From Leptolyngbya subtilissima AS-A7 (GTDB taxonomy: Bacteria; Cyanobacteriota; Cyanobacteriia; Phormidesmidales; Phormidesmidaceae), in assembly GCF_039962255.1 (NCBI RefSeq), contig NZ_JAMPKY010000002.1, forward strand, positions 186,001 through 250,000: 64,000 bases of DNA. The letters are read 5' to 3'. The notes below the pieces were generated by a model, which had not been told where the DNA came from, did no database searches, and saw only the letters and a program-made list of their open reading frames with translations. A program made the translations under genes and the position numbers. Shown here piece after piece: positions 17,229 to 29,700 of the stretch; positions within the stretch are counted from its first letter, which is position 1; each line of letters opens with the position of its first letter.

Positions 17229-20200
17229 CTAGTCTCTAGACCGGGAGAGCCAAACTCGCAGTAGAGACAGCAGTTGCTCCATTTCGACTGGTTTAGTAAT
17301 GTAATCGTTTGCACCTGCTTCTAGACATTTTTCGCGATCGCCTTTCATGGCTTTGGCCGTGAGGGCAATCATCGGTAGATCGGCAAACTGGCCAATCTGG
17401 CGAATTGCCCCCATGGTTTCGTAACCGTCCATTCCAGGCATCATAATATCCATCAGCACCACATCAATATCAGGATTTGCCTGCAAAGTATTGATGCCAT
17501 CTCTGCCGCTTTCGGCGTAGAGCACCTGCATTTGCTGACGCTCTAGCAGGCTGGTAAGGGCGAAGATATTGCGAACGTCATCATCCACAATCAGCACTTT
17601 TTTGTCTGCCAAAATCGGATCGTTCCGCCGTACTTGTTCTAGCATCAACCGTTGGTGCTCAGGTAAGTTTGCCTGAATCCGATGGAGGAACAAACTGGTT
17701 TCATCGAGCAGACGTTCGGGCGATCGCGCATCCTTGATGATCAAGGTGTCGGACAGGCGATGCAATTCTGTTTCTTCCTGAGCGGTCAGATCTTTGCCCG
17801 TGTAGACAATGATCGGCAGGCGACCTAAGTTCGGCTCGCGCTTGATTTGTTCGAGTAGCTCAAAATCCTTAGCATCGGGCAGCAGCAGATCGAGGACTAC
17901 ACAATCAAACTGTTGGTCGCGAATAGCGGCTAGGGTTTCGGCAGCGGTTGCAACTGCTGTGATGCTAACATCGCTATTTCCAATCAAATCGACGATGCTT
18001 TGGCGTTGCTGGTCGTCGTCTTCTACTACTAACAAGCTCTTGACTAACCGTTCTACAAACTCTTTCATGCTGGCCAGGGCATTGAGCAGAGATTCACTGC
18101 TGACGGGTTTTTGGAGGTAGGCGATCGCGCCCTGCCGCAGGCTGCGATCTTGCCCATCTTCCACGGTCATAATGTGAACTGGAATGTGGCGGGTATCAGG
18201 GTCGTGCTTGAGGTAGTTCAGCACGGTCCAGCCGTCCAAAATGGGTAACCGGATGTCAAGCATGATGGCAGAGGGTTGAAATTCTCGCGCCATCTGTAAT
18301 CCCACATCTCCCCGGGTGGCCACTAAGCCTTTGAAGCCGTGTTCCCGCGACAGATCAAGCAAGATGCGGGCGAAGTTAACGTCATCTTCGATGATCAGCA
18401 AAGAGCGATCATTGGGTTCGATCGAAACGCGATCGTCCTCTAGGGTTGGATCAACTGAAAAGGTACCCACTTGAGTTGCGGTGACCGGAATAGCAGCTCG
18501 GATGCCCTCTGACGGGGCGGGTGACGCGACTTCTGTGGGGCGCAGGGCAGTCGCCGAGCTAGCCGAGTAAGCCGTAGAGCCATTTGGAGTTGGCGCTCTG
18601 CGGGCTTCTACCGAAATAGTTCTTTGCTCCCGACCTTCCCGTCTGCCTGTCTCCCCATTCTCATGGCGATCCACATAGGTCACTGGCAAATATAGGGTGA
18701 ACGTGCTGCCCTGATCCAGTTCACTCGTCAGGCGAATTTCACCTCCCAAAAGTTGGGCGATTTCTCGGCTAATCGACAAGCCCAAGCCGGTGCCTCCATA
18801 GCGGCGGCTCGTTGTCCCATCTTCTTGCTGGAAGGCTTCGAAAATAATCTGCTGTTTCTCTGGAGCAATGCCGATGCCCGTATCGGTCACCGCAAAGGCA
18901 ATCACCTGATCCGCCTGATTTAATCTGGCTTTCTCTAGGCTCCAACCCTGGGTGACGACGCTGACTTCTAACTCTACCTGTCCCCGCTCTGTGAACTTGA
19001 AGGCGTTTGCCAGCAAGTTTTTTAATACCTGTTGCAGCCGCTTGGCATCGGTGTAAAGTGTGCGTGGCAGTTGCTCGCTGAAGTGCATGTGAAAATCAAG
19101 TTTGCGATCGACGGCAACCTGACGGAAGGTGCGCTCTAGATGCACTTGCAGATCGGCAAACAGGATAGGCTCGGCATTCACTGAGATTGTGCCGGATTCA
19201 ATCTTCGCTAGATCGAGGATGTCGTTAATCAGCCCGAGCAAGTCATTTCCGGCAGAGTAAATAGTCTGAGAATATTCCACCTGTTTGTGGGTCAAGTTGC
19301 TCTCACTGTTGTCAGATAGGAGCCGCGCCAAAATCAGCAAGCTGTTCAGCGGAGTTCTGAGTTCGTGGGACATGTTTGCCAGAAACTCAGATTTGTATTT
19401 AGAAGTGAGCGCTAGCTGTTCAGCTTTTTCTTCCAAAGACAATCGTGCCTGCTCGATTTCGCTGTTTTTGCGCTCTACTTCGCTGTTCTGCTTCGCCAAT
19501 AGTTCGGCTTTCTCTTGCAGTTCTTCGTTGGTCCGCTGTAGCTGCTCTTGCTGACTCTTGAGTAAGTCTTCTGACGCTTTCAAGGATTGGGCCTGTTGCT
19601 CCAAACGCCGGTTGGTGTCGGTGAGCTCAGTTTGCTGACCTTGCATTTCTTCCGCCAGAGATTGGGACTGTTTCAGCAGTTCCTCGGTTCGCATGCTGGC
19701 GGCGATCGTGTTGAGGACGATCGCGATACTTTCGGTCAATTGGTCGAAGAAAGTGAGGTGAATTTCATTGAAGTGGTTGAAGGAAGCTAGTTCGACTACG
19801 GCCGTCACCTGTCCTTCAAACAGAACGGGCAACACGACCACATTCATCGGCGAAGCTTCACCCAGTCCAGAGTTGATCCTGATGTAGTCTGAGGGCACCT
19901 CAGTGACCAGAATGCGCTCTTTTTCTAGGGCACATTGTCCGACCAAGCCTTCTCCGAGATAGAAGCGATTGGCTAGACTCTTGCGCTCTCGATAGGCGTA
20001 GGTGCTGAGCAATTTCAGGAACGGGGGATGGATCTCGCTGGTTTCTAGCAGGTAGAAGACGCCGTGTTGGGCGGATACCAGGGGAGCCAGTTCGGACAAG
20101 ATCAGCTTGGAAACCGTTTCCAGATCGCGCTGTCCCTGCAGCATCCGCGTAAATTTTGCCAGGTTGGTTTTGAGCCAGTCTTGCTCGATGTTTTTCTGGG

Positions 20201-23200
20201 TGGTTTCGCGCAGGTTGGCGATCATCTGGTTGACGTTGTCTTTCAAGATGGCAACTTCGCCCTGGGCCTCAACCGCGATCACCCGCGTCAAATCGCCCTT
20301 AGTCACGGCGGTGGCCACTTCGGCAATCGCTCGTACCTGGGTCGTCAAGTTTGCCGCCAGCTCGTTTACGTTGTCGGTCAGATCCCGCCAGGTGCCTGAG
20401 GCCCCCGGCACTTTCGCCTGACCACCCAGTTTTCCTTCGATTCCTACTTCCCGTGCAACGGTTGTCACCTGGTCGGCGAAGGTTGCCAGCGTGTCGATCA
20501 TCTCGTTGATCGTGTCTGCCAGGGTTTCAATTTCCCCCTTGGCATCCAACATCAACTTCTGTTTCAGGTTGCCGTTGGCGACGGCTGTCACGACTTTAGC
20601 GATGCCTCGGACCTGCGCCGTCAGATTGCCGGCCATTGAGTTCACGTTATCGGTCAGGTCTTTCCAGATGCCCGCCACGCCAATCACCTGGGCTTGACCG
20701 CCCAGTTTGCCTTCGGTGCCCACTTCCCGCGCCACCCGAGTTACCTCGGAGGCAAAGGAACTCAGTTGATCCACCATCGTGTTGACGGTATTTTTCAGTT
20801 CAAAAATCTCACCGCGCACATCCACGGTAATTTTCTTAGACAGGTCGCCGTTGGCGATCGCGGTTGAGACCTCGGCAATGTTGCGCACCTGCGCCGTCAG
20901 GTTGCCCGCCATTGAGTTTACCGAGTCGGTCAAATCTTTCCAGGTACCGGCAACCCCAGACACCTGCGCCTGTACACCCAATTTTCCTTCGGTTCCCACT
21001 TCCCGCGCTACTCGCGTTACCTCAGAGGCGAAGGAGTTGAGTTGGTCCACCATGATGTTGATGGTGCTCTTCAGGTCGAGAATTTCACCTTTTACGTCTA
21101 CCGTGATCTTCTTGGAGAGATCGCCGTTTGCCACCGCCGTTGTCACTTCGGCAATGTTCCGCACCTGCGCCGTCAAACTACCCGCCATGAAGTTTACCGA
21201 GTCGGTCAGATCTTTCCAGGTGCCAGCCACACCGGGGACTTGCGCCTGCACGCCCAACTTCCCTTCAGCGCCCACTTCCCGCGCCACCCGCGTTACTTCC
21301 GAGGCAAAGGAATTTAACTGATCCACCATCGTATTGACGGTATTTTTCAGTTCCAAAATTTCGCCCTTGACATCCACCGTGATTTTCTTGGACAAGTCGC
21401 CATTGGCCACGGCCGTCGTCACTGCCGCGATGTTCCGCACCTGCGCCGTCAAACTGCCGGCCATGAAGTTTACTGAATCGGTTAGATCTTTCCAGGTGCC
21501 GGCAACGCCGCGGACATCAGCCTGCACCCCCAGCTTGCCTTCGGCACCCACCTCCCGCGCTACTCGCGTTACCTCTGAGGCAAAGGAGCTGAGCTGATCC
21601 ACCATGATGTTGATGGTGTTTTTCAGTTCTAAGATTTCACCTTTCACCTGCACGGTAATCTTCTTGGACAGGTCGCCGGTGGCGATCGCCGTTGCCACGT
21701 CAGCAATGTTTCGCACCTGCCCGGTCAGGTTGCCGGCCATCGAGTTCACATTGTCGGTCAAGTCTTTCCAGGTGCCGGCAACGCCAGGAACTTCCGCCTG
21801 TACGCCCAGTTTCCCTTCCGTTCCCACTTCCCGTGCTACCCGTGTTACCTCAGAGGCAAAGGAACTGAGTTGATCCACCATCGTATTGATCGTGTTCTTC
21901 AGTTCCAGAATTTCACCTTTAACATCCACCGTGATTTTCTTAGACAAATCGCCGTTGGCCACCGCCGTTGTCACATCGGCAATATTCCGCACCTGCGCTG
22001 TCAGGTTGCCCGCCATCGAGTTCACGGAGTCCGTCAAGTCCTTCCAGGTGCCGGCAACACCGCGCACCTCGGCCTGTACGCCCAGTTTTCCTTCAGTTCC
22101 CACTTCCCGCGCCACCCGCGTTACCTCAGAGGCGAAGGAGTTGAGCTGATCCACCATGATGTTGATGGTGCTTTTCAGGTCGAGAATTTCGCCCTTAACA
22201 TCGACCGTGATCTTTTTAGACAGGTCACCGTTCGCCACCGCCGTTGTCACTTCGGCAATATTCCGCACCTGCGCGGTCAAACTACCCGCCATGAAGTTTA
22301 CTGAGTCGGTCAAATCCTTCCAGGTGCCGGCAACACCACGCACTTGCGCCTGCCCGCCCAGTTTTCCATCGGCACCCACTTCCCGCGCTACCCGCGTTAC
22401 CTCAGAGGCAAAGGAGTTGAGCTGATCCACCATCGTATTGACGGTGTTTTTTAGCTCCAGAATTTCACCTTTGACATCGACCGTAATTTTGCGGGACAGG
22501 TCGCCGTTGGCGATCGCCGTTGCCACCTCAGCAATGTTTCGCACCTGACCGGTCAAATTGCCCGCCATCAGGTTTACGTTGTCGGTCAGGTCTTTCCAGG
22601 TGCCGGCCACCCCTTTTACTTCCGCCTGCACGCCCAGTTTGCCTTCGGTGCCCACCTCCCGCGCCACCCGCGTCACCTCAGAGGCAAAGGAGTTCAGCTG
22701 ATCCACCATGGTGTTGACAGTGTTTTTCAGCTCCAGAATCTCACCTTTGACATCCACCGTGATTTTGCGGGACAGGTCGCCGTTGGCGATCGCCGTTGCT
22801 ACCTCTGCAATGTTTCGCACCTGGCCGGTCAGGTTGCCCGCCATGAAGTTTACTGAGTCGGTCAGGTCTTTCCAGGTGCCAGCCACGCCGCGCACCTCGG
22901 CCTGTCCGCCCAACTTACCCTCAGCTCCCACTTCTCGCGCCACCCGGGTTACTTCCGAAGCAAAGGAGTTGAGTTGATCCACCATGGTGTTGATGGTGCT
23001 CTTCAGGTCGAGAATTTCACCTTTAACATCGACCGTAATTTTCTTGGACAAATCACCGTTGGCCACAGCGGTCGTCACTTCGGCAATGTTCCGCACCTGC
23101 GCCGTCAGGTTCCCTGCCATGGAGTTCACGGAGTCGGTCAAATCCTTCCAGGTGCCAGCCACCCCAGGCACTTGCGCCTGTACACCCAGTTTTCCTTCGG

Positions 23201-23981
23201 TGCCCACCTCCCGCGCTACCCGGGTTACTTCCGAAGCAAAGGAGTTGAGCTGATCCACCATGATGTTGATGGTGCTTTTCAGGTCCAGAATTTCGCCTTT
23301 GACATCGACCGTAATTTTCTTGGATAGGTCGCCGTTTGCCACTGCCGTCGTCACTTCGGCAATGTTCCGCACCTGCGCCGTCAGGTTCCCCGCCATCGAG
23401 TTGACGTTATCGGTCAAATCCTTCCAGGTGCCGGCCACCCCTTTGACTTCGGCCTGCACGCCCAACTTACCTTCAGTTCCCACTTCCCGCGCTACCCGCG
23501 TCACCTCAGAAGCAAAGGACTGCAGCTGGGCCACCATTGTGTTAACGATTTGTGCCGTTTGCAGAAACTCCCCCTGTAGCGATCGCCCTTCGATCTCGGT
23601 TGCGATCGCCTGCGACAGGTCACCATTGGCCACAGATCGAATCACCCGTGTAATCGCCGCCATCGGCTGCACTAAATCCACAATCAGCGTGTTGATTGAC
23701 CCTTCACAGGCTTTCCACGATCCTTTCGCTCCCCCCAACGAAGCCCGTTCATTCGTCTTACCCTCTTTCCCTACCACTCCACTGATCCGCTCTAGCTCTG
23801 TGGTGATCTGCTCGTTCTTGTCAATGATGTCATTGAGCGTATCGGCAACTTTTCCTGCGATACCCGTCTGATCAACCGGCATTCGCACTGAGAAGTTTCC
23901 TTTCTTCACTTCAGTCAAAACTTTAAGCAGTTGCTTCAGGTCGAAGCTATTGGTCTCAGTGAGGGTTTGAGCGGTTGTCAT
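17229..23981 (-). CDS. Giant soluble polyHAMP hybrid histidine kinase (Nik1/Os-1 type)
   Basis: 2250 residues. About 1-152 are divergent HAMP-like units; 153-1256 are twelve units of exactly 92 residues, the first eleven nearly identical ([37 protein letters not shown]). Then follow a GAF domain (about 1275-1420), a long Gln/Glu-rich coiled coil, HisKA with [17 protein letters not shown], HATPase with [13 protein letters not shown] and [12 protein letters not shown], and three receivers: LIIEDD ... MLDIRLP, LVVEDD ... VLDLLLP, and LIVDDD ... [13 protein letters not shown]. There is no transmembrane segment. The 92-residue HAMP pattern is the one known from fungal group III osmosensing kinases, which have about half as many units. 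By inference it senses through the HAMP stack and signals by phosphorelay, likely to the hybrid kinase 89 bases downstream. Confidence 0.92.
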   Translation of the reverse strand: MTTAQTLTETNSFDLKQLLKVLTEVKKGNFSVRMPVDQTGIAGKVADTLNDIIDKNEQITTELERISGVVGKEGKTNERASLGGAKGSWKACEGSINTLIVDLVQPMAAITRVIRSVANGDLSQAIATEIEGRSLQGEFLQTAQIVNTMVAQLQSFASEVTRVAREVGTEGKLGVQAEVKGVAGTWKDLTDNVNSMAGNLTAQVRNIAEVTTAVANGDLSKKITVDVKGEILDLKSTINIMVDQLNSFASEVTRVAREVGTEGKLGVQAQVPGVAGTWKDLTDSVNSMAGNLTAQVRNIAEVTTAVANGDLSKKITVDVKGEILDLKSTINTMVDQLNSFASEVTRVAREVGAEGKLGGQAEVRGVAGTWKDLTDSVNFMAGNLTGQVRNIAEVATAIANGDLSRKITVDVKGEILELKNTVNTMVDQLNSFASEVTRVAREVGTEGKLGVQAEVKGVAGTWKDLTDNVNLMAGNLTGQVRNIAEVATAIANGDLSRKITVDVKGEILELKNTVNTMVDQLNSFASEVTRVAREVGADGKLGGQAQVRGVAGTWKDLTDSVNFMAGSLTAQVRNIAEVTTAVANGDLSKKITVDVKGEILDLKSTINIMVDQLNSFASEVTRVAREVGTEGKLGVQAEVRGVAGTWKDLTDSVNSMAGNLTAQVRNIADVTTAVANGDLSKKITVDVKGEILELKNTINTMVDQLSSFASEVTRVAREVGTEGKLGVQAEVPGVAGTWKDLTDNVNSMAGNLTGQVRNIADVATAIATGDLSKKITVQVKGEILELKNTINIMVDQLSSFASEVTRVAREVGAEGKLGVQADVRGVAGTWKDLTDSVNFMAGSLTAQVRNIAAVTTAVANGDLSKKITVDVKGEILELKNTVNTMVDQLNSFASEVTRVAREVGAEGKLGVQAQVPGVAGTWKDLTDSVNFMAGSLTAQVRNIAEVTTAVANGDLSKKITVDVKGEILDLKSTINIMVDQLNSFASEVTRVAREVGTEGKLGVQAQVSGVAGTWKDLTDSVNSMAGNLTAQVRNIAEVSTAIANGDLSKKITVDVRGEIFELKNTVNTMVDQLSSFASEVTRVAREVGTEGKLGGQAQVIGVAGIWKDLTDNVNSMAGNLTAQVRGIAKVVTAVANGNLKQKLMLDAKGEIETLADTINEMIDTLATFADQVTTVAREVGIEGKLGGQAKVPGASGTWRDLTDNVNELAANLTTQVRAIAEVATAVTKGDLTRVIAVEAQGEVAILKDNVNQMIANLRETTQKNIEQDWLKTNLAKFTRMLQGQRDLETVSKLILSELAPLVSAQHGVFYLLETSEIHPPFLKLLSTYAYRERKSLANRFYLGEGLVGQCALEKERILVTEVPSDYIRINSGLGEASPMNVVVLPVLFEGQVTAVVELASFNHFNEIHLTFFDQLTESIAIVLNTIAASMRTEELLKQSQSLAEEMQGQQTELTDTNRRLEQQAQSLKASEDLLKSQQEQLQRTNEELQEKAELLAKQNSEVERKNSEIEQARLSLEEKAEQLALTSKYKSEFLANMSHELRTPLNSLLILARLLSDNSESNLTHKQVEYSQTIYSAGNDLLGLINDILDLAKIESGTISVNAEPILFADLQVHLERTFRQVAVDRKLDFHMHFSEQLPRTLYTDAKRLQQVLKNLLANAFKFTERGQVELEVSVVTQGWSLEKARLNQADQVIAFAVTDTGIGIAPEKQQIIFEAFQQEDGTTSRRYGGTGLGLSISREIAQLLGGEIRLTSELDQGSTFTLYLPVTYVDRHENGETGRREGREQRTISVEARRAPTPNGSTAYSASSATALRPTEVASPAPSEGIRAAIPVTATQVGTFSVDPTLEDDRVSIEPNDRSLLIIEDDVNFARILLDLSREHGFKGLVATRGDVGLQMAREFQPSAIMLDIRLPILDGWTVLNYLKHDPDTRHIPVHIMTVEDGQDRSLRQGAIAYLQKPVSSESLLNALASMKEFVERLVKSLLVVEDDDQQRQSIVDLIGNSDVSITAVATAAETLAAIRDQQFDCVVLDLLLPDAKDFELLEQIKREPNLGRLPIIVYTGKDLTAQEETELHRLSDTLIIKDARSPERLLDETSLFLHRIQANLPEHQRLMLEQVRRNDPILADKKVLIVDDDVRNIFALTSLLERQQMQVLYAESGRDGINTLQANPDIDVVLMDIMMPGMDGYETMGAIRQIGQFADLPMIALTAKAMKGDREKCLEAGANDYITKPVEMEQLLSLLRVWLSRSRD
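20214..23525 (-). repeat. Twelve in-frame tandem 276-bp HAMP repeats
   Basis: A head-to-tail array of twelve 276-bp units inside the giant kinase gene. Units 1-11 differ by only a few residues each; unit 12 (nearest the GAF domain) is diverged ([14 protein letters not shown]). Units 5 and 9 run identically for about 80 residues on into the next unit, which suggests duplication of blocks of several units rather than one at a time. The array is a likely site of copy-number change and of assembly collapse. Confidence 0.9.
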
Positions 23982-24362
23982 AAACTTCTACGACTGCTTT
24001 TGGTAAGGATGGTGGTTAGAGGATGACGGTTGAGACAGCGAGGTAGTAATTTTCTGCGGTGAAAGGTTTTCCCAAGGGGCAAACATACTTCCCCTTATGA
24101 ATCATCTACCTCAAAGGATAGAATCGGCTTCACACCTTGGATAGAAGGCTAAATTTTCATAGATCAGCCCAAAGAGAGATGCCAATACAGCAGTCTTAGC
24201 CCAATTTGGGTAAGTTATCTATTATGCTTGGTATTTAAACGATAGTTGCTTGCAGGCTATACAGCGAGTAGTTGGCAATGGATGTGATTACATATCCGAC
24301 TGTCAGTTAGCTATTGCCTACACCAGCCTTTCTACTATCTCACCTTCTAACACGCAATTCCC
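23982..24362. other. Divergent intergenic region upstream of the polyHAMP kinase
   Basis: About 380 bases between the kinase operon (minus) and a small hypothetical gene (plus). No open frame with support, no clear hairpin and no recognised operator. It should contain promoters for both directions, but I cannot place them convincingly. Confidence 0.4.
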
Positions 24363-24695
24363 TTGGACGATCAACCTTTACCTAACGAATTGAGTCAGTC
24401 GGGAATCAATTTACCCCAACTGGTTGAGGCTGTGGTTCAAGCTGTAACAAAAGTCGGTGAGAGCCGAGACTTAGAGACGGCCTTAGCCATTCGAGATGAA
24501 ATTCGGCGCTTACCGGATGAGCTCGTGACAGAGGTTTTGAATCAACTGATTCTAAGATTAATTTTTATTGACCCGCCGCTGTGTCGTTGGTTTGTGCTAG
24601 ACGTGTTTTTGCATGATTCTGATCCAGATGCAAAAGCCGATGTCGCCGAGCGGATCAACATATTGATGACAGATTTGCAATCGCAGCAAAAATAA
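24363..24695 (+). CDS. Hypothetical protein, 110 aa
   Basis: A 110-residue acidic, helical soluble protein (ALAIRDEIRRLPDELVTEVLNQLILRLI). The only start available is TTG at 24363, because the in-frame codon at 24348-24350 is a stop; no strong Shine-Dalgarno precedes it. The C-terminal half (FVLDVFLHDSDPDAKADVAERINILMTDL) looks like part of a regulatory helical bundle. Not recognised. It is divergent from the kinase operon, so a role in that pathway is possible but unproven. Confidence 0.55.
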   Translation: MDDQPLPNELSQSGINLPQLVEAVVQAVTKVGESRDLETALAIRDEIRRLPDELVTEVLNQLILRLIFIDPPLCRWFVLDVFLHDSDPDAKADVAERINILMTDLQSQQK

Positions 24696-24925
24696 TTTTT
24701 TTGTAGATTAGTCCAAGCTTTTTTTGCTTCTTACAAAGTTGTGAGTTATTAATCAGAGCTGTTTTGAATCAAACAGACTGATTTGTATTCATCCATTGCC
24801 ACCTCTTTGGCTTGGACATTAAGCATCGCAATATGTTCAGGCCAAGGAGGTGGCACTATCGGTGAAGCAAGTAAGACTGCAAGCATTGTATTCAGCGGGA
24901 GCTTGCATTTACCGTCTATGCTCGC

Positions 24926-25312
24926 TTAATCCGTCCAGACCACCTGTCGTTCTGACTTGGTGCGATAGCCCGTTTGCTCTTGAATTACCCGACCGGCTTG
25001 GGTTGGGTCAAAGTAGCGATCAAAATCAGCCCTTAGGCGAGCGTGGGTTACCTCTGCTTGATCAAGCTCATGGCGCACTGTCTCGAGTTGCTGCACCTGA
25101 GTTTGAAGATAGGGCACCAATCGCACCAGCGACACGCCTGCTACCAACCCTAAAAAACAGTTCACTCCTAACCGAGCACTCAGCTCAAAGACTGGAGTAT
25201 GACGAGCTAAGCGCCGCCAGGGTTGTGCTGACCGCCGTCCTCGTCGCCGCTGAGCAGGCATTCGATTTGCAGAAGACGTAGGCAGCGAGCTACGAGATCG
25301 GGACTGGTGCAT
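24926..25312 (-). CDS. Conserved cyanobacterial membrane/coiled-coil protein (DivIC/FtsL-like architecture)
   Basis: 128 residues: a strongly basic, Arg/Ser-rich N-terminus (about 1-40), one membrane helix (LGVNCFLGLVAGVSLVRLVP, about 47-66) and a coiled coil (LQTQVQQLETVRHELDQAEV). The tail is conserved in cyanobacteria and includes ADFDRYFDPTQAGRVIQEQTG. Basic cytosolic end, single helix and extracytoplasmic coiled coil is the layout of the divisome FtsL/DivIC family; homology is not established. An antisense frame at 24850-25281 is its shadow. Confidence 0.75.
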   Translation of the reverse strand: MHQSRSRSSLPTSSANRMPAQRRRGRRSAQPWRRLARHTPVFELSARLGVNCFLGLVAGVSLVRLVPYLQTQVQQLETVRHELDQAEVTHARLRADFDRYFDPTQAGRVIQEQTGYRTKSERQVVWTD

Positions 25313-25530
25313 GGGGTAAGTGCTTTAAGCTGGCCTTTATTATGCCTGAGAACAATGAGAATAAACCTCATCTGCCCTTAGAAGTAAGCGTTTTACCTTT
25401 AAACAATCCTAAATCTCTAACTTCAGTTAGAAACTCTGTGTTGAATTGCCTTTAAACACCTAAGCATTACGAAAAACCAGGAGTTGAGTTGGGGGTTAAG
25501 GCATAATAAAGGTAATGGATTTCCTACCCC

Positions 25531-26292
25531 ATGCCCCGACGCATTTTTATTGGCGACATTCACGGTCACTTTGACGGCCTTCAGCGGCTGTGGGAGGCGA
25601 TCGCCCCAGAACCCGACGATAAAGTCTACTGTGTCGGTGACCTAATCGATCGCGGCCCTAAGAGCGCTGATGTGGTCGACTTTGTGCGCCGTAATGCCGC
25701 TGGCTGCGTGCGGGGCAACCACGAGCAGCTGATTCTCGACACCTTTGTCGACGGCAAAATCAACCCACCCACCCTCCAAGGCTGGATCTTTAGCGGTGGC
25801 CAGGCCACCCTGACCAGCTACCACGGGTCTGCCGCCACCCTTGAAGACCACCTCGACTGGCTGCGCCAGCTGCCCCTTTACATTGACCTAGGCGATCTGT
25901 GGCTAGTTCATGCTGGGGTTAACCCTATGCTGCCTATCGCCGAGCAGAGCAGCTATGAAATGTGCTGGATCCGCGAAACCTTCCACAGCAGCCTGACACC
26001 CTTTTTCTCCGACAAGCTGATCATCACAGGCCACACCATTACCTTTACCTTCCCCGGCGTAGACCCTGGCCAAATTGTCGCTGGGCGCGGCTGGCTCGAT
26101 ATTGACACGGGTGTTTACCACCCCCGCAGCGGCTGGCTTACTGCCCTCGACTGGGATAACCAGATCGTCTACCAGGTGAATGTGTTTGAGCCGATTGAAC
26201 GGGTGCGATCGTGCGCCGAAGCAATCACCTACCTCGACCCCACGATGATCAAAAAACGCCCCCGCGACATGGCCACCCGCGCCGCGTTTTAG
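25531..26292 (+). CDS. PPP-family serine/threonine protein phosphatase
   Basis: 253 residues with the full PPP metallophosphatase signature: FIGDIHGHFDGL (GDxHG), VGDLIDRGPKS (GDxxDRG), VRGNHEQL (GNHE), then VHAGVNP and a GHT motif supplying late metal ligands. It is a dinuclear-metal enzyme that removes phosphate from Ser/Thr (or Tyr) in proteins, cytosolic. Single gene; a strong bidirectional hairpin separates it from the convergent gap gene. Confidence 0.9.
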   Translation: MPRRIFIGDIHGHFDGLQRLWEAIAPEPDDKVYCVGDLIDRGPKSADVVDFVRRNAAGCVRGNHEQLILDTFVDGKINPPTLQGWIFSGGQATLTSYHGSAATLEDHLDWLRQLPLYIDLGDLWLVHAGVNPMLPIAEQSSYEMCWIRETFHSSLTPFFSDKLIITGHTITFTFPGVDPGQIVAGRGWLDIDTGVYHPRSGWLTALDWDNQIVYQVNVFEPIERVRSCAEAITYLDPTMIKKRPRDMATRAAF

Positions 26293-26358
26293 GGAGACAC
26301 TGCGCGACCTCAGCCTAGGCAGGATAGGCAAAGGGCTTTGCCTCAGGTATAACCATCA

Positions 26359-26396
26359 CTTCAAGGGGTGAGGCTAGATGTCCTCACCCCTTGAAG
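26359..26396. terminator. Bidirectional hairpin between phosphatase and gap
   Basis: A perfect 15-bp stem (CTTCAAGGGGTGAGG / CCTCACCCCTTGAAG) with an 8-base loop lies between the ends of two convergent genes. There is no long T-run, but position and strength fit a shared transcript end. Confidence 0.7.
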
Positions 26397-26487
26397 CAAT
26401 AGTAATCTGCCAAGGCGCTGCCCCAGTTTTTGCCAGTAGTCAGGATTTGTATCCTAAGCGCAGGGGCCACTGCTGTATTTTGTTGGT

Positions 26488-27882
<1,395 letters not shown>

Positions 27883-28044
27883 GTGTTTACTGGCCTGGAT
27901 CTAGTTGTGATATTGATGGTGTTTGCCGCATTCTTTTACGCCACGGGCTCTAGCAAAAGCTCAGAGTTCAAGCTGGAGCCACTGACGCTATTGGTGGTAG
28001 CGATTGTGGTGGGGATGGTAGCGGTTTCGCTTTTGAACCGTTGA
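27883..28044 (+). CDS. Small two-helix membrane protein, 53 aa
   Basis: Starts at GTG 27883, preceded at 8 bases by a good Shine-Dalgarno AGGAG; the longer upstream frame lacks one. The 53-residue product has two hydrophobic helices, LDLVVILMVFAAFFYATG and LTLLVVAIVVGMVAVSLL, joined by a short polar loop (SSKSSEFKLEP). Small two-helix proteins are frequent in cyanobacterial thylakoid and plasma membranes; I do not recognise this one. It is convergent with the DUF1400 gene 25 bases away. Confidence 0.6.
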   Translation: MFTGLDLVVILMVFAAFFYATGSSKSSEFKLEPLTLLVVAIVVGMVAVSLLNR

Positions 28045-28069
28045 GCTGCTAGGGGTTCTCAAGCGGCGG

Positions 28070-28597
28070 TTATAGAAAAATTGACAGGGGCCGCAGAAAA
28101 CTGGCCAGACTATTGTAGGCATCCTGAATGCGATCGCCCTCCAGCACTACTTCTTCGGTGGGGTACTGTTGCAGCACCTCTAGCAGGGTGATATGGCTAT
28201 CGTCGCTAGCGGATAGCACCAAGGCCGCTCGCAGCGCCTGGCGATCGGCCTCGCCTTTACTCGTATGTATAGAGTCACCGAGCTGATCGAGGGCCCACTC
28301 TCCAGGGCCGCTGTTGAGGGAGCGATCGAGCACAACTGAGTTAACAGGCAGAGGGCGAGTTAGCAGCGATCGCAGATCCGCTGGGTTCTGCCCTGCCTGG
28401 TTGAGCAGCCCGCCAAGCGAGCCGGAGGAGTCACCGGTTTCAGCTAGGGCAGTCAATAACGCCACAGGCACCGTGCGGCTAAACCCTCGGTAGTTGAGGC
28501 GCACTGACTCAGCCGCCCCCGCTGGAGCAACCAAAGCTCCTAAGCCCAGGCCGGTTAACGCCACTGCCGTTATAACTTGATGGGTTCGATGTTGCAT
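28070..28597 (-). CDS. Exported DUF1400-domain protein
   Basis: 175 residues with a signal peptide (about 1-28, ALTGLGLGALVAPAGAAES). The body has the DUF1400 features ADLRSLLTRPLPVNSVVLDR, GEWALDQLGD and the late LLEVLQQYPTEEVVLEGDRI. In cyanobacteria this domain is often found fused in front of an alpha/beta hydrolase; here it is alone. The start ATG has a strong Shine-Dalgarno (TAGGAGGT). Function unknown; probably periplasmic. Confidence 0.8.
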   Translation of the reverse strand: MQHRTHQVITAVALTGLGLGALVAPAGAAESVRLNYRGFSRTVPVALLTALAETGDSSGSLGGLLNQAGQNPADLRSLLTRPLPVNSVVLDRSLNSGPGEWALDQLGDSIHTSKGEADRQALRAALVLSASDDSHITLLEVLQQYPTEEVVLEGDRIQDAYNSLASFLRPLSIFL

Positions 28598-28746
28598 CGC
28601 GACCTCCTACCGATTTATCTGCTGACGTCAGGGCTTCCCCAAAGGTTGCGGCCTGACCTGTGTGATCAGTATAACGAGGCTGACTGAGTCGCCCAGTTTC
28701 TCTAAGCTAGATCAGAAACTGGGCATACAGCGCTAGTTCACCGGCC

Positions 28747-29463
28747 TTAGCTGCCCGATCGCGTGCTGAGAGAATAGCAAAAGCGATCGGCGCGGGAGAT
28801 GGTAGACCCATGCAGCACCGGCTGCTGGTTACTGCTGTAGGCCGTGTAGCGGTAAACCATGAGAGCGTGGCCCAAGGGCACTTCCAGGTAGCCGCTCAGG
28901 TCGTAGTCGGCGTGGGTGCACTCAATTACGCCGTCTATACGCTCGATGGGAATGCCGTTTTGGGCGAGGGTGGGGAAACTCATCTGCTGTTCGAGCAGGG
29001 GGGCTAACCGCTTGCCCAGATCAGCGATCAGATACGACAGATCCACCGCTCCGGCGACCCCATCCATGCGGAAGAGTTTTTTTTGCTGGTAAACGCGAGA
29101 TTCAGGAGCAATGCCCAGCACCGTCGCCACCTCAGCCGGAGCCGGGGTAGTCTCAAATATCAGGTTTTCAAAGGAAAAGGCGACCCCTTGACGGGCCATA
29201 TCTTGCTCTAAAAATACCAGCGGGCTGGAGAGGGAGTAAGTAACCTTTTTTTGCGGGGTGACAAAGACGCCCTTGCCTCGGTAGGCGATCGCCAACCCCT
29301 GACTCACCAAATTCGCTACCGCCTGGCGGGCCGTAATGCGGCTGACGCTAAAGGTTTCCATCAGCTGGTGCTCACTGGGCAGGCGATCGCCAGACTTGTA
29401 CACCCCCGATTCGATCTGGTGGCGCAGCTTTTCAGAAATGCTGATGTGTAGCGGAGTAGCCAT
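28747..29463 (-). CDS. GntR-family regulator, HutC/UTRA type
   Basis: 238 residues. The N-terminal winged helix shows the GntR pattern SGVYKSGDRLPSEHQLMETF and SRITARQAVANLVSQGL; the C-terminal UTRA ligand domain begins around residue 85 and includes VYQQKKLFRMDGV. By family it represses a nearby operon until a small ligand binds. It is divergent from the desaturase/hydrolase pair at 29701-31649, and a HutC-type palindrome lies between them, so these are the likely targets. Confidence 0.88.
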   Translation of the reverse strand: MATPLHISISEKLRHQIESGVYKSGDRLPSEHQLMETFSVSRITARQAVANLVSQGLAIAYRGKGVFVTPQKKVTYSLSSPLVFLEQDMARQGVAFSFENLIFETTPAPAEVATVLGIAPESRVYQQKKLFRMDGVAGAVDLSYLIADLGKRLAPLLEQQMSFPTLAQNGIPIERIDGVIECTHADYDLSGYLEVPLGHALMVYRYTAYSSNQQPVLHGSTISRADRFCYSLSTRSGS

Positions 29464-29538
29464 GGTCAGGGAACCATCAACAAACGGCAGACATGCTTCA
29501 AAACGGCTTTGCCACCCCGAATAATTGTGCTAAGCTCA

Positions 29539-29552
29539 CTTGTCATAACAAG
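29539..29552. promoter_or_regulatory. Putative GntR/HutC operator
   Basis: A perfect palindrome CTTGT-CATA-ACAAG lies in the divergent region between the GntR gene and the desaturase gene. It matches the general GT-N-TA-N-AC style of HutC-subfamily operators. A direct repeat GGTCGTTGTG occurs twice just downstream (about 29562 and 29592). Confidence 0.55.
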
Positions 29553-29700
29553 CTGAAAGAGGGTCGTTGTGATGGCCGATTTAGTTAGTAGGTCGTTGTG
29601 GGAATAGTGGTTTGAGCAACCGAGCATTTCGCAGACAGGCTGCTTCCCAATTTCTTAATTATCTGACGTTGCCCAGACATTTTCTACCAGAACGTTAACC

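Noticed and set aside
20779-23871. A series of plus-strand open frames with repeated [22 protein letters not shown] text
   Set aside because: They are the antisense of the HAMP repeats and recur with the same 276-base period; no independent start signals.
24850-25281. 143-residue plus-strand open frame
   Set aside because: Antisense to the conserved membrane/coiled-coil gene at 24926-25312, and without recognisable features.
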